Assembly: GCA_030754475.1 (NCBI GenBank)
Contig: JASMAE010000187.1
Location: 1 to 6,071 of the forward strand
Origin: Rhodospirillales bacterium
GTDB taxonomy: Bacteria; Pseudomonadota; Alphaproteobacteria; Rhodospirillales; JASLLV01
Length of the DNA: 6,071 bases
Reading direction: 5' to 3'
Position numbers and translations under genes: made by a program. The notes beneath the pieces were generated by a model that saw nothing but the letters and a program-made list of their open reading frames with translations, searched no databases and had not been told where the DNA came from. How positions within the stretch are numbered: position 1 is the stretch's first letter; the number at the start of each line of letters is the position of its first letter. This document shows, piece by piece, positions 1-4,956 of the stretch.

Positions 1-123
1 GCGGCGCTCGTAGAGGGGATCCAGCATGCCGACGTTGCCGTGGCCGCAGAGCCCGATGACGTACGGCACGTCCTCGGCGATGAGGAAGTCTGCGATCAGC
101 TCGCCGCCCTTCATGTTTGGCAT
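1..123 (-). CDS. Thiamine-diphosphate-dependent enzyme, acetolactate-synthase-like (N-terminal fragment)
   Basis: Only the first 41 codons lie in the window; the gene runs off the left edge. The visible residues read MPNMKGGELIADFLIAEDVP, followed by YVIGLCGHGNVGMLDPLYER. This is the usual opening of ThDP enzymes of the acetolactate synthase / benzoylformate decarboxylase superfamily: a helix ending in a short strand, then a G-x-x-G-x-G-N-like turn at about residues 24-30, in the N-terminal pyrimidine-binding domain. The catalytic glutamate of that domain would lie just past the edge and cannot be checked. A GHGN turn is also found in IolD-type diketone hydrolases, so C-C ligase, decarboxylase and hydrolase roles are all open. 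Two starts are possible, at 123 or at the in-frame ATG at 114. The second gives the family-typical M-x-G-G-E beginning, and neither has a strong ribosome-binding site. It is probably the last visible member of the leftward series, after a 220-bp structured gap. Confidence 0.82.
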   Translation of the reverse strand, partial: MPNMKGGELIADFLIAEDVPYVIGLCGHGNVGMLDPLYERR

Positions 124-147
124 CGGCCCGTGGGTCCCTGAATGATT

Positions 148-159
148 GCGCGATCGCGC
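148..159. repeat. 12-bp perfect palindrome upstream of the ThDP gene
   Basis: GCGCGATCGCGC is a perfect 12-bp palindrome starting 25 bp upstream of the ThDP gene's first possible start codon. The position would suit an operator for that gene. The word is also easy to generate in DNA this rich in CG and GATC words, so function is not shown. Confidence 0.35.
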
Positions 160-195
160 CGCGGGAATAGGCGACGCAAGCCCATCGTTCGCCAA

Positions 196-255
196 GAGCG
201 GATCGCGCTTGATCGGAACCGTATCGCGATTCCGATCAATCGCTTCAATCCGCTC
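196..255. repeat. Long imperfect inverted repeat (hairpin 1) in the gap before the ThDP gene
   Basis: The left arm (196-218) and right arm (230-255) are complementary over about 21 pairs. The inner part is GCGcTTGATCGGAA (205-218) against TTCCGATCAAtCGC (230-243), 13 of 14 paired. The outer part is GAGCGGAT (196-203) against ATCCGCTC (248-255), 8 of 8. A small asymmetric internal loop separates them and the terminal loop is 11 nt (219-229). On the leftward transcript no U-tract follows the stem, so it is not a canonical intrinsic terminator. It could stabilise or process the mRNA, attenuate the ThDP gene, or be a remnant of a dispersed repeat. The structure is seen directly; the function is unknown. 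Confidence 0.75.
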
Positions 256-291
256 GATCTCCATAGTGTAGACCAGATTCTCGCGCTCGGT

Positions 292-325
292 GAATCGCGG
301 TCAAGCGATTCCGCTCGACCGCGAT
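292..325. repeat. Two overlapping, mutually exclusive inverted repeats (hairpins 2a and 2b)
   Basis: GAATCGC (292-298) pairs perfectly with GCGATTC (305-311) around a 6-nt loop (2a). ATCGCGGTC (294-302) pairs perfectly with GACCGCGAT (317-325) around a 14-nt loop (2b). The arms overlap, so only one can form at a time. The word GCGATTCCG at 305-313 is repeated directly at 226-234 inside hairpin 1, so arm 292-298 could also pair there. This is the layout expected of an attenuator or switch, but chance self-similarity in a repetitive stretch is also possible. Confidence 0.6.
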
Positions 326-342
326 CGGGTCCGGAAACCCGA
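325..342 (-). repeat. Small hairpin directly after the EthD-like gene stop codon
   Basis: TCGGGT (325-330) and ACCCGA (337-342) form a perfect 6-bp stem with a 6-nt loop. It begins one base beyond the stop codon of the gene at 344-1030 in the leftward direction. The position is typical of a 3'-end structure, but no T-rich run follows on the minus strand, so a Rho-independent terminator is not supported. Confidence 0.45.
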
Positions 343-343
343 G

Positions 344-1030
344 TCAATTCGCGTCGCGGCCAAGCGAGAACACCTGGCGGTAGATGCCGAGCAGGGGCCT
401 GGCGGCGGCGCCGTGGCGCTTCCAGGCCGGGGCCGGAAGGACGTTGCGGCAAACGGTGCGAAGCTGATCGGGCGCGTTCGCGCTCAGCATGACCACCCAG
501 CCGACGTTTACGTCGGCGCCGGGCCGCAGCGCGCGCTCGGCGGACGCGAGCCCGGTGACGGCGGCGTCCGCGCGCCACAGCTCGGCCGAGACGATGCCCT
601 GCGCGGCGAGCGCGTCGGGGAACGCATCCCCGCACAACCACGCCTCAAGCGCATCCCCCCGGCCTTCGGCCGGCGCGAACCGCAATGTGGCGACCGCGCC
701 GCCCCGTCCCGAACCGGCCCGTGCTGCGACCGCGAGGCACGCGCGGACGTTGTTGCGGAAATTGGGCATGGCGCGGCGGGTCAAGGGCGTCGGGTTGTCG
801 AGGCGGCCGCGGTAGGCAGCTGAGGCCAGCACGCGCACGCTTCTGGTCTCGTAGAAGATGAAGTGCCGGGGGCGTGCGCGGACGGTGACGTAGCGCTGGG
901 CGCTCGAGAAACCGGGCACGGCGACGCGTTCGGCGTGGTGCTCGCGGTTGTACCAATCGGCCACCAGGGCCTCGGCGCCCGGGGCCCAGTCCTGCCAGAC
1001 GGCGAGGATGCCGGGCTGGGCGCGGGCCAT
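344..1030 (-). CDS. EthD-like / dimeric alpha+beta-barrel protein with two similar halves, function unknown
   Basis: This encodes 228 residues. The ATG at 1030 is preceded by a GAAAGG ribosome-binding site (1041-1046, spacing 10). The N-terminal half (about 6-100) opens with a strand, then the motif WYNREH (27-32), an acidic-basic pair E34-R35, PGF (39-41) and a later strand HFIFYETR. This order is characteristic of small ferredoxin-like dimeric alpha+beta-barrel proteins of the EthD / DUF4286-like type. A second half (about 111-195) repeats the strand-helix-strand outline (AVATLRFAP, then VNVGWVVMLSA), so the protein probably folds as two fused barrels, although the WYNREH motif is present only once. 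There is no signal peptide or membrane segment, so it is likely cytosolic. Homologues usually sit in catabolic operons of soil proteobacteria without an assigned reaction; EthD relatives are accessory to oxidations or act on small cyclic or carbonyl compounds. It lies 38 bp downstream of the amidohydrolase. The fold call is fairly safe; the function is not known. Confidence 0.85.
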   Translation of the reverse strand: MARAQPGILAVWQDWAPGAEALVADWYNREHHAERVAVPGFSSAQRYVTVRARPRHFIFYETRSVRVLASAAYRGRLDNPTPLTRRAMPNFRNNVRACLAVAARAGSGRGGAVATLRFAPAEGRGDALEAWLCGDAFPDALAAQGIVSAELWRADAAVTGLASAERALRPGADVNVGWVVMLSANAPDQLRTVCRNVLPAPAWKRHGAAARPLLGIYRQVFSLGRDAN

Positions 1031-1068
1031 GCTTGCGGCGCCTTTCTCGCGGGTCGGCGCGCGGGTCC

Positions 1069-2361
1069 TCAGGCTACCGGCTCGAGGGTTTTGATGCTGG
1101 GCGCGTCCACGGACGTGGGCGCGATCCGGTTCTTGAAGAACCGGCCGTCCTTCACGATGGCGGCCAGGTGCTCGCCGTTGTTCTGGAAAAGCGTCAAATC
1201 CTCCAGCGGGTCGCCGTCGACCACGAGCAAATCGGCGAGCGCGCCGGCAGCCACGACGCCGAGACGGCCTTCCATGCGCACCACCTCGGCGCCGATCAGG
1301 GTTGCGCTCCGGATGACCTCGGCCGGGCCCAAAACCTCGCCGCGGATGAGGAACTCCTCCGGCTGGTAATCGACCAGCTCCATGTCGGCGAGGTCGGTGC
1401 CGTAGGCCATCTTGACGCCCGCGGCGCGCGCGATCTCCAGCGAGCGCGTCCCATAGGTCATGACGTCGTCGAGCTTGGCCATGAAGGCAGGCGAGCGCCC
1501 CATCCCCTGGGCGTGTCGCTTCATGGCCTGATAGACCACCAGCGTCGGGACGAGATAGGCGCCGGCGCGCGCCATGAGCTTCGCGGTCGCCTCGTCGATC
1601 ATGTTGCCGTGCTCGATGGTGCGCACGCCAAGCTCGACCGCGCGGCTGACGCACTCGCTCGTGTAGGCGTGGGCGGAAACGTAGGTGTGCGAACGCCTCG
1701 CCTCGTCGACGATGGCGGCGATCTCGTCCGCCGCGTACTGGACGTGGTCTATTGGGTCGGCGTCGGAGACGACCCCGCCGCCGGCCATGATTTTGATCTG
1801 GTCGGCGCCGAGGCGGATCTCGTCGCGGGCCGCCTTTTGCACTTCGGCGACGCCGTCGGCGATGCGGCTGGACCGCACGCCCAGGTGGGCGACCGAGCAG
1901 GGCTCGACCAAGTCGGCGCGGTTGCGGAAATCGCCGTGGCCGCCGGTCTGGCTGAGCGACTTGCCCGAGACGAACATCCGGGGACCCGTGAACAGGTCGT
2001 GCTCCACCGCCTGCTTGTGGCCCAGATCGGCGCCGGCGCAGTCGCGGACCGTGGTGAAGCCGCGCATCAGCGTGCGCCGCAGGACATCGCCGGCGCCGGC
2101 GTGAACGAGCGACGGCAGCTTGGTGGGATAGCCGGACTTGCCCGCGCCGATGACGGGCGCGATGGCATGGACGTGGCAATCGATCAGGCCGGGCATGAGC
2201 GTGCGCCCGCCGAGGTCCACCACTTCCGCCGCGGGCGCCGCAATCGCACCCTCTTCGACGGCCGCGATGTCGCGGCCGCGCAACAGCACCTCGAACCTTG
2301 AGCGAAGGGCGCCCGCTTGAACGTCGAGAAGTGCGAAATTCCTGAGCAAGATCTCGGTCAT
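1069..2361 (-). CDS. Metal-dependent amidohydrolase (imidazolonepropionase / Xaa-Pro dipeptidase-like subgroup)
   Basis: This encodes 430 residues, a normal length for the family. The ATG at 2361 has a strong GAGAGG ribosome-binding site (2368-2373). The small beta-sandwich forms the two ends, with strands near residues 1-55 and the returning GALADLLVVDGDPL segment at about 373-386. The TIM barrel lies between. Metal and catalytic residues are all present: H63-x-H65 in DCHVH, K190 in QIKIMAGGG (the position of the carboxylated bridging lysine), H231 in SAHAY, H251 in TIEHGN and D323 in YGTD. This fits a binuclear-metal hydrolase acting on an amide, peptide, lactam or similar C-N (or ester) bond. 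The closest characterised groups, by motif memory, are the Sgx9260/Cc2672-type dipeptidases and HutI-like enzymes (the Met_dep_hydrolase_A type). No signal peptide is visible, so it is likely cytosolic. It lies 67 bp after the TIM-barrel gene. The family is certain; the substrate is not readable from sequence. Confidence 0.95.
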   Translation of the reverse strand: MTEILLRNFALLDVQAGALRSRFEVLLRGRDIAAVEEGAIAAPAAEVVDLGGRTLMPGLIDCHVHAIAPVIGAGKSGYPTKLPSLVHAGAGDVLRRTLMRGFTTVRDCAGADLGHKQAVEHDLFTGPRMFVSGKSLSQTGGHGDFRNRADLVEPCSVAHLGVRSSRIADGVAEVQKAARDEIRLGADQIKIMAGGGVVSDADPIDHVQYAADEIAAIVDEARRSHTYVSAHAYTSECVSRAVELGVRTIEHGNMIDEATAKLMARAGAYLVPTLVVYQAMKRHAQGMGRSPAFMAKLDDVMTYGTRSLEIARAAGVKMAYGTDLADMELVDYQPEEFLIRGEVLGPAEVIRSATLIGAEVVRMEGRLGVVAAGALADLLVVDGDPLEDLTLFQNNGEHLAAIVKDGRFFKNRIAPTSVDAPSIKTLEPVA

Positions 2362-2428
2362 GATACCCCTCTCGCTCCGTCCGGAACCCGCGGGTCCGCG
2401 GCGAACGGTAAATCAATCGCGGTGCCTG

Positions 2429-3295
2429 TCAATCCGCGCCCGCCCGGCCGAGCTCGATCGCCTCGAGCACCCCTCGGACGAAGCCGAGCGCCCAGCCCGC
2501 CTGACTTTTGGGATCGGGGACGTGCTCGAAAGGCTCGATGGTGACGTGGCGGTCGTAGCCGCCCCTGACCAAGCTCGCGATCACGTCGGCGAAGGTGTCC
2601 GCGCCCTGGCCCGGCGCGCGCATGTTGCGGTCGTTGAGGTGGATATGGCGCACCAGCCCCGTCGGCAACCATTGATCGAGCAACTCGGGCACGGGCTGGC
2701 GCTCCTCGTTGCGCGCAGCCAGCGTGTCCACCATGGTGAAAAGTCTGGGGTTGGCGACGGCGCGGACGATGTCGGCCGCCTCGGCGACCGAGTTGATGAA
2801 GAAGTTGTCGGTAAATAGCGGCGCCAAGTTCACCGCCAGGGGCTCGATCACGTAGTCGATTCCTGCGGCTTCGGCCGCCGGCGCGATGGCGCGGAACGAT
2901 TCGATTCCGCGTGCGCGCCCGGCATCGTCGTCCGGGTGCGCGATTTTGCGCTGCGGGGCCGAGCCGTGGACGATGTAGCGCCCGCCGAGATCGGCCAAGA
3001 GTTCGATCATGCGCTTTGCGAAGTCGACGGTGCGGGCGCGAACGGCGTCGTCGGGGTCCGTGATCGAAAGCCCGGGCGGGTGGTAGAGAAGGAAGTTGAA
3101 CCCGAAGATGGCGATCCCGGCGTCCTCGGCGGCGCGGCGCAGCGCCGCCCGCGCGCGCTTCGGCAACCGGTCGGGCTCGTCCGCGAGCGTCCACGGCGCC
3201 ACCTCGATCCCGTCGTAACCGATCGAGGCCAGGTACGCGCACTGTTCGGCGAACGGCATCTCCTTGACGACGATATTGGCGAGCGCGAACTGCAC
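2429..3295 (-). CDS. Sugar phosphate isomerase/epimerase-like TIM-barrel protein (xylose-isomerase-like, AP endonuclease family 2 fold)
   Basis: This encodes 288 residues, typical for the family. Translation begins at GTG (3293-3295); a GAGGGA site at 3304-3309, spacing 8, decides the start. The N-terminus (FALANIVV, then IGYDGIEV at 25-32) is the first barrel strand plus the classic GYDGIE turn. Expected divalent-metal ligands are visible: E151 in YVIEPL, D190 in MVDT, H217 and H219 in RHIHLND, and E254 in TIEPF. Enzymes of this fold interconvert ketoses and aldoses, epimerise sugars or dehydrate keto-inositols (IolE, IolI and hydroxypyruvate isomerase are relatives). The ribosome-binding site overlaps the TGA stop of the upstream SDR and the gap is only 12 bp, so the two are almost certainly co-translated and probably handle successive steps: dehydrogenase first, isomerase or epimerase next. 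The exact sugar or cyclitol cannot be told from sequence. Confidence 0.94.
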   Translation of the reverse strand: MQFALANIVVKEMPFAEQCAYLASIGYDGIEVAPWTLADEPDRLPKRARAALRRAAEDAGIAIFGFNFLLYHPPGLSITDPDDAVRARTVDFAKRMIELLADLGGRYIVHGSAPQRKIAHPDDDAGRARGIESFRAIAPAAEAAGIDYVIEPLAVNLAPLFTDNFFINSVAEAADIVRAVANPRLFTMVDTLAARNEERQPVPELLDQWLPTGLVRHIHLNDRNMRAPGQGADTFADVIASLVRGGYDRHVTIEPFEHVPDPKSQAGWALGFVRGVLEAIELGRAGAD

Positions 3296-3303
3296 AGGCC
3301 GCG

Positions 3304-3309
3304 TCCCTC
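3304..3309 (-). promoter_or_regulatory. Ribosome-binding site for the GTG-initiated TIM-barrel gene, overlapping the SDR stop
   Basis: On the minus strand GAGGGA sits 8 nt before the GTG at 3295 and shares two bases with the TGA stop of the preceding SDR (3308-3310). This supports GTG rather than a downstream ATG as the start and indicates translational coupling. Confidence 0.75.
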
Positions 3310-4078
3310 AGCGGCGGCCCGCGTCGATCGCCAGATACTCGCCGGTGATGGCGGAAGCGGCGTCGCTCGCGAGGAACAGCGCGGCGTCGGCGACGTGGTC
3401 TGCCACGAGCCTGAGGCCCAGCGCCGTCTTGGACGTGAAATCCTCGTCGAACGCGGCGAAGGGCTCGCGGCCGTCGGCCTTCTCGCTTTCGCGCACGCTG
3501 ACCCGCGCCATCAGCCCCTCGGTCGCCACCGCGCCGGGGCAGATGGCATTGACCCGCACCCCCTGTCGCCCCACCTGGCCCGCGATCGCGCGGCTGAGCC
3601 CGGCGACGGCGAACTTGCTAGCCGAGTAGATGGGCTGGTTGGGATCGGGGCGCAGATACTGCCCCGACGACATGTTGATGATGGCGCCCCCCGAGCGTGC
3701 CAGCAGCGGGAGCGCGTGTTTGATGCAGGCCATGACGCCGCGCACGTTGACGGCGAAAACCTGGTCCCAGACGGCGAGGTCGGTGTCCTCGGCCCGGCTC
3801 CAGCGCGGAACGATGCCGGCGTTGTTGACCAGGATGTCGAGGCGGCCGAAGGCCTCGTCGCAAGCGTCGACCATGGCCCGCACCTGGTCCTCGACGGCGA
3901 CGTCGACGACCGAGGCCAAGCCGCCCACCTCGGCCGCCACCGCTTTACTGCCCTTCTCATCGGTGTCCGCGACGACGACCTTGCAGCCATGGCTCGCGTA
4001 CAGTCGGGCGATGGCGGCGCCGATGCCCGAAGCCGCGCCGGTAACGATCGCGACCTTTCCTTGAAGCGTCTCGCCCAT
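3308..4078 (-). CDS. Short-chain dehydrogenase/reductase (classical SDR), probably NAD-dependent
   Basis: This encodes 256 residues from the ATG at 4078, matching the usual length of about 250. A GGGGGA ribosome-binding site lies at 4087-4092 (spacing 8). An upstream in-frame ATG at 4168 would add 30 residues with no SDR similarity and is rejected. Cofactor motif TGAASGIG is at 13-20. D38 follows strand beta2 (VVADTD), which in SDRs favours NAD(H) over NADP(H). NNAG is at 85-88 and N111 is the structural asparagine. The catalytic triad is S138, Y151 and K155 (YSASK). PG is at 181-182. The C-terminal substrate loop (about 183-225) is acidic and longer than usual, and the chain ends IDAGRR. Such enzymes oxidise secondary alcohols of sugars, cyclitols or hydroxy acids to ketones. 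It is the first gene of the leftward series and probably supplies the keto substrate for the coupled TIM-barrel protein. Confidence 0.95.
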   Translation of the reverse strand: MGETLQGKVAIVTGAASGIGAAIARLYASHGCKVVVADTDEKGSKAVAAEVGGLASVVDVAVEDQVRAMVDACDEAFGRLDILVNNAGIVPRWSRAEDTDLAVWDQVFAVNVRGVMACIKHALPLLARSGGAIINMSSGQYLRPDPNQPIYSASKFAVAGLSRAIAGQVGRQGVRVNAICPGAVATEGLMARVSVRESEKADGREPFAAFDEDFTSKTALGLRLVADHVADAALFLASDAASAITGEYLAIDAGRR

Positions 4079-4086
4079 GATCGAAT

Positions 4087-4092
4087 TCCCCC
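4087..4092 (-). promoter_or_regulatory. Ribosome-binding site of the leftward SDR, embedded in a palindrome
   Basis: GGGGGA on the minus strand sits 8 nt before the ATG at 4078 and selects that start over the one at 4168. Its G-run is one arm of the 11-bp palindrome at 4089-4099, so base pairing could mask it. Confidence 0.65.
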
Positions 4093-4099
4093 ATTGGGG
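4089..4099. repeat. 11-bp palindrome overlapping the SDR ribosome-binding site
   Basis: CCCCATTGGGG has 5-bp perfect arms around one central base. One arm is the SDR's Shine-Dalgarno G-run. It could be a protein-binding site. As RNA the arms are too close to form a good hairpin without opening the centre. Confidence 0.4.
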
Positions 4100-4108
4100 T
4101 CGCAAAGG

Positions 4109-4128
4109 GAGGCCCTGGAACTGGCCTC
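4109..4128. promoter_or_regulatory. Candidate operator: GAGGCC-N8-GGCCTC inverted repeat between divergent genes
   Basis: Two perfect 6-bp arms (4109-4114 and 4123-4128) lie in the 179-bp region between the leftward SDR and the rightward AhpD-like gene. The 14-bp centre-to-centre spacing is close to 1.5 helical turns, compatible with a dimeric regulator. If the proposed leftward promoter is right, the site lies just downstream of its transcription start, a common repressor position. No regulator gene is in the window, so the cognate protein is unknown. Confidence 0.4.
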
Positions 4129-4138
4129 GGAAGGGCGC

Positions 4139-4168
4139 AGAATGGCGCAGGCGCGCCGCATCCGTCAA
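4139..4168 (-). promoter_or_regulatory. Candidate sigma70-type promoter for the leftward gene series
   Basis: On the minus strand TTGACG (4168-4163) matches the -35 consensus at 5 of 6 bases. It is followed after 18 bp by CATTCT (4144-4139), a weak -10 with 3 of 6. Transcription would begin near 4132, giving a leader of about 54 nt that contains both inverted repeats described here. The -35 is good and the -10 poor, as is common in high-G+C proteobacteria. Confidence 0.35.
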
Positions 4169-4185
4169 TCGGCCCAGTCTGGCGG

Positions 4186-4214
4186 TTGGGAGGGGGCGTG
4201 AAGGATGCTAGGAA
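4186..4214 (+). promoter_or_regulatory. Weak candidate promoter for the rightward AhpD-like gene
   Basis: TTGGGA (4186-4191), a 17-bp spacer and TAGGAA (4209-4214) are correctly spaced, but each box matches the consensus only partly. It lies about 45 bp before the start codon at 4258. It is listed because the divergent arrangement requires a rightward promoter in this gap. Confidence 0.2.
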
Positions 4215-4245
4215 GGAACGCTTGGCCGAACGCAACCGACGGGAT

Positions 4246-4251
4246 AAGGAG
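4246..4251 (+). promoter_or_regulatory. Strong ribosome-binding site deciding the AhpD-like start
   Basis: AAGGAG lies 6 nt before the ATG at 4258. The frame stays open to an earlier ATG at 4186, but that one lacks such a site and would add 24 charged residues with no family similarity. Confidence 0.8.
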
Positions 4252-4257
4252 CGCGCC

Positions 4258-4851
4258 ATGGCCCGCGTACGAGACGTGACGCCGGAGGAGGTGCCAGACG
4301 ACCTGCGGGCGCTGTATGCGCGATTCAGTGGCGAGCTTGGGCCGTTCCGGAACCAGGCGGCGGTCATCGCCCACCGCCCACCTGCGCTCCGCCACGTGAT
4401 GGGGCTTTTGGCCGAGTTCGCCGACGAAGCCCGGATCCCGAAACGCATCCTCGAGATCGCCCTGGTGGCGGTCTCGAAGCTCAACCAATGCCGCTACTGC
4501 GTCGCCCACCACGCGCCGAAGCTGGCCGAGACCGGGCTTGCGCCCGAAACCATCGCGGCGATCCTCGACGCAGATTGCCCCGGCCTGGATGCGACCGAGC
4601 GCCTGGTCCGCGACTACGCCGTCCAGGTGACGACGCGCGCCGGCGCACTCGACGATGAGCTGTTCGCCGCCTTGAGAGGCCGCTTCGACGAAGCCGAGAT
4701 GGTCGAACTCACGCTCAGGATCGCGCTTTGCTCGTTCTTCAACCGCTTCAACGATGCGCTTCGGATCGAGATCGAAGACGACGCGATGGCGGCCTTGATG
4801 GCGTCTGGCTTGGACGCCGACGCGCTGCCCGCGGCCGGGACGGCGGCGTAG
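4258..4851 (+). CDS. AhpD-like / carboxymuconolactone decarboxylase family protein with intact CxxC motif
   Basis: This encodes 197 residues from the ATG chosen by the AAGGAG site. The all-helical AhpD core is visible, including the FRNQAAVIAHRPPALRHVMGL segment (30-50) and the redox motif NQCRYCVAHH with C78, C81 and H85. E66 lies 12 residues before C78. The E, C, C, H spacing (0, 12, 15, 19) equals the catalytic spacing I recall for Mycobacterium tuberculosis AhpD (Glu118, Cys130, Cys133, His137); the position of AhpD His132 is Tyr80 here. This suggests thiol-dependent peroxidase or disulfide-relay activity rather than true carboxymuconolactone decarboxylation, whose enzymes lack the two cysteines. 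No signal peptide is visible. It is transcribed divergently from the SDR series and 105 bp ahead of a second SDR. In catabolic clusters such proteins may detoxify peroxides or act on an unidentified intermediate. Confidence 0.92.
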   Translation: MARVRDVTPEEVPDDLRALYARFSGELGPFRNQAAVIAHRPPALRHVMGLLAEFADEARIPKRILEIALVAVSKLNQCRYCVAHHAPKLAETGLAPETIAAILDADCPGLDATERLVRDYAVQVTTRAGALDDELFAALRGRFDEAEMVELTLRIALCSFFNRFNDALRIEIEDDAMAALMASGLDADALPAAGTAA

Positions 4852-4886
4852 ACGGGCCATGGCGCCACCGGCGGCCGTCTCGGGAA

Positions 4887-4916
4887 TTGGCGCAAGCGCG
4901 GCCGGGCGTGTAGAAC
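4887..4916 (+). promoter_or_regulatory. Candidate promoter for the rightward SDR
   Basis: TTGGCG (4887-4892), an 18-bp spacer and TAGAAC (4911-4916) form a plausible sigma70-type pair about 40 bp before the start codon at 4957. The 105-bp gap after the AhpD-like gene leaves room for a separate promoter, but co-transcription is equally possible. Confidence 0.3.
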
Positions 4917-4941
4917 CGGGCGCGAAGAATCGGTAGCGAGC

Positions 4942-4948
4942 GAGGGAG
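4942..4948 (+). promoter_or_regulatory. Ribosome-binding site of the rightward SDR
   Basis: GAGGGAG lies 8 nt before the ATG at 4957. An alternative GTG at 4948 overlaps this site and would leave no spacing, so ATG is preferred. Confidence 0.75.
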
Positions 4949-4956
4949 TGCGTGCA

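Noticed and set aside
325..342. Rho-independent terminator after the EthD-like gene
   Set aside because: The stem is short and no T-rich run follows in the direction of transcription.
1033..2301. A 422-codon plus-strand frame antisense to the amidohydrolase
   Set aside because: It is an exact shadow of a gene with complete metal ligands. Long antisense frames are expected at this G+C content, and the translation has no family features.
2383..2397. Palindrome ACCCGCGGGT between the TIM-barrel and amidohydrolase genes
   Set aside because: It is a short, pure G+C symmetry of a kind expected by chance here, with no loop or T-tract to suggest a terminator.
344..2416. A 690-codon minus-strand frame that looks like a large fusion protein
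   Set aside because: Only its last 228 codons (from 1030) encode a recognisable protein. The rest is an arginine-rich out-of-frame reading of the amidohydrolase, which has its own start, ribosome-binding site and complete active site.
4079..4168. An upstream in-frame start extending the leftward SDR by 30 residues
   Set aside because: The extension is unlike any SDR N-terminus and crosses the control region. The ATG at 4078 has a correctly spaced ribosome-binding site and gives the normal length.
2936..4201. A 421-codon plus-strand frame across the TIM-barrel and SDR genes
   Set aside because: It covers parts of two well-supported minus-strand genes and has shadow-type composition with no motifs.
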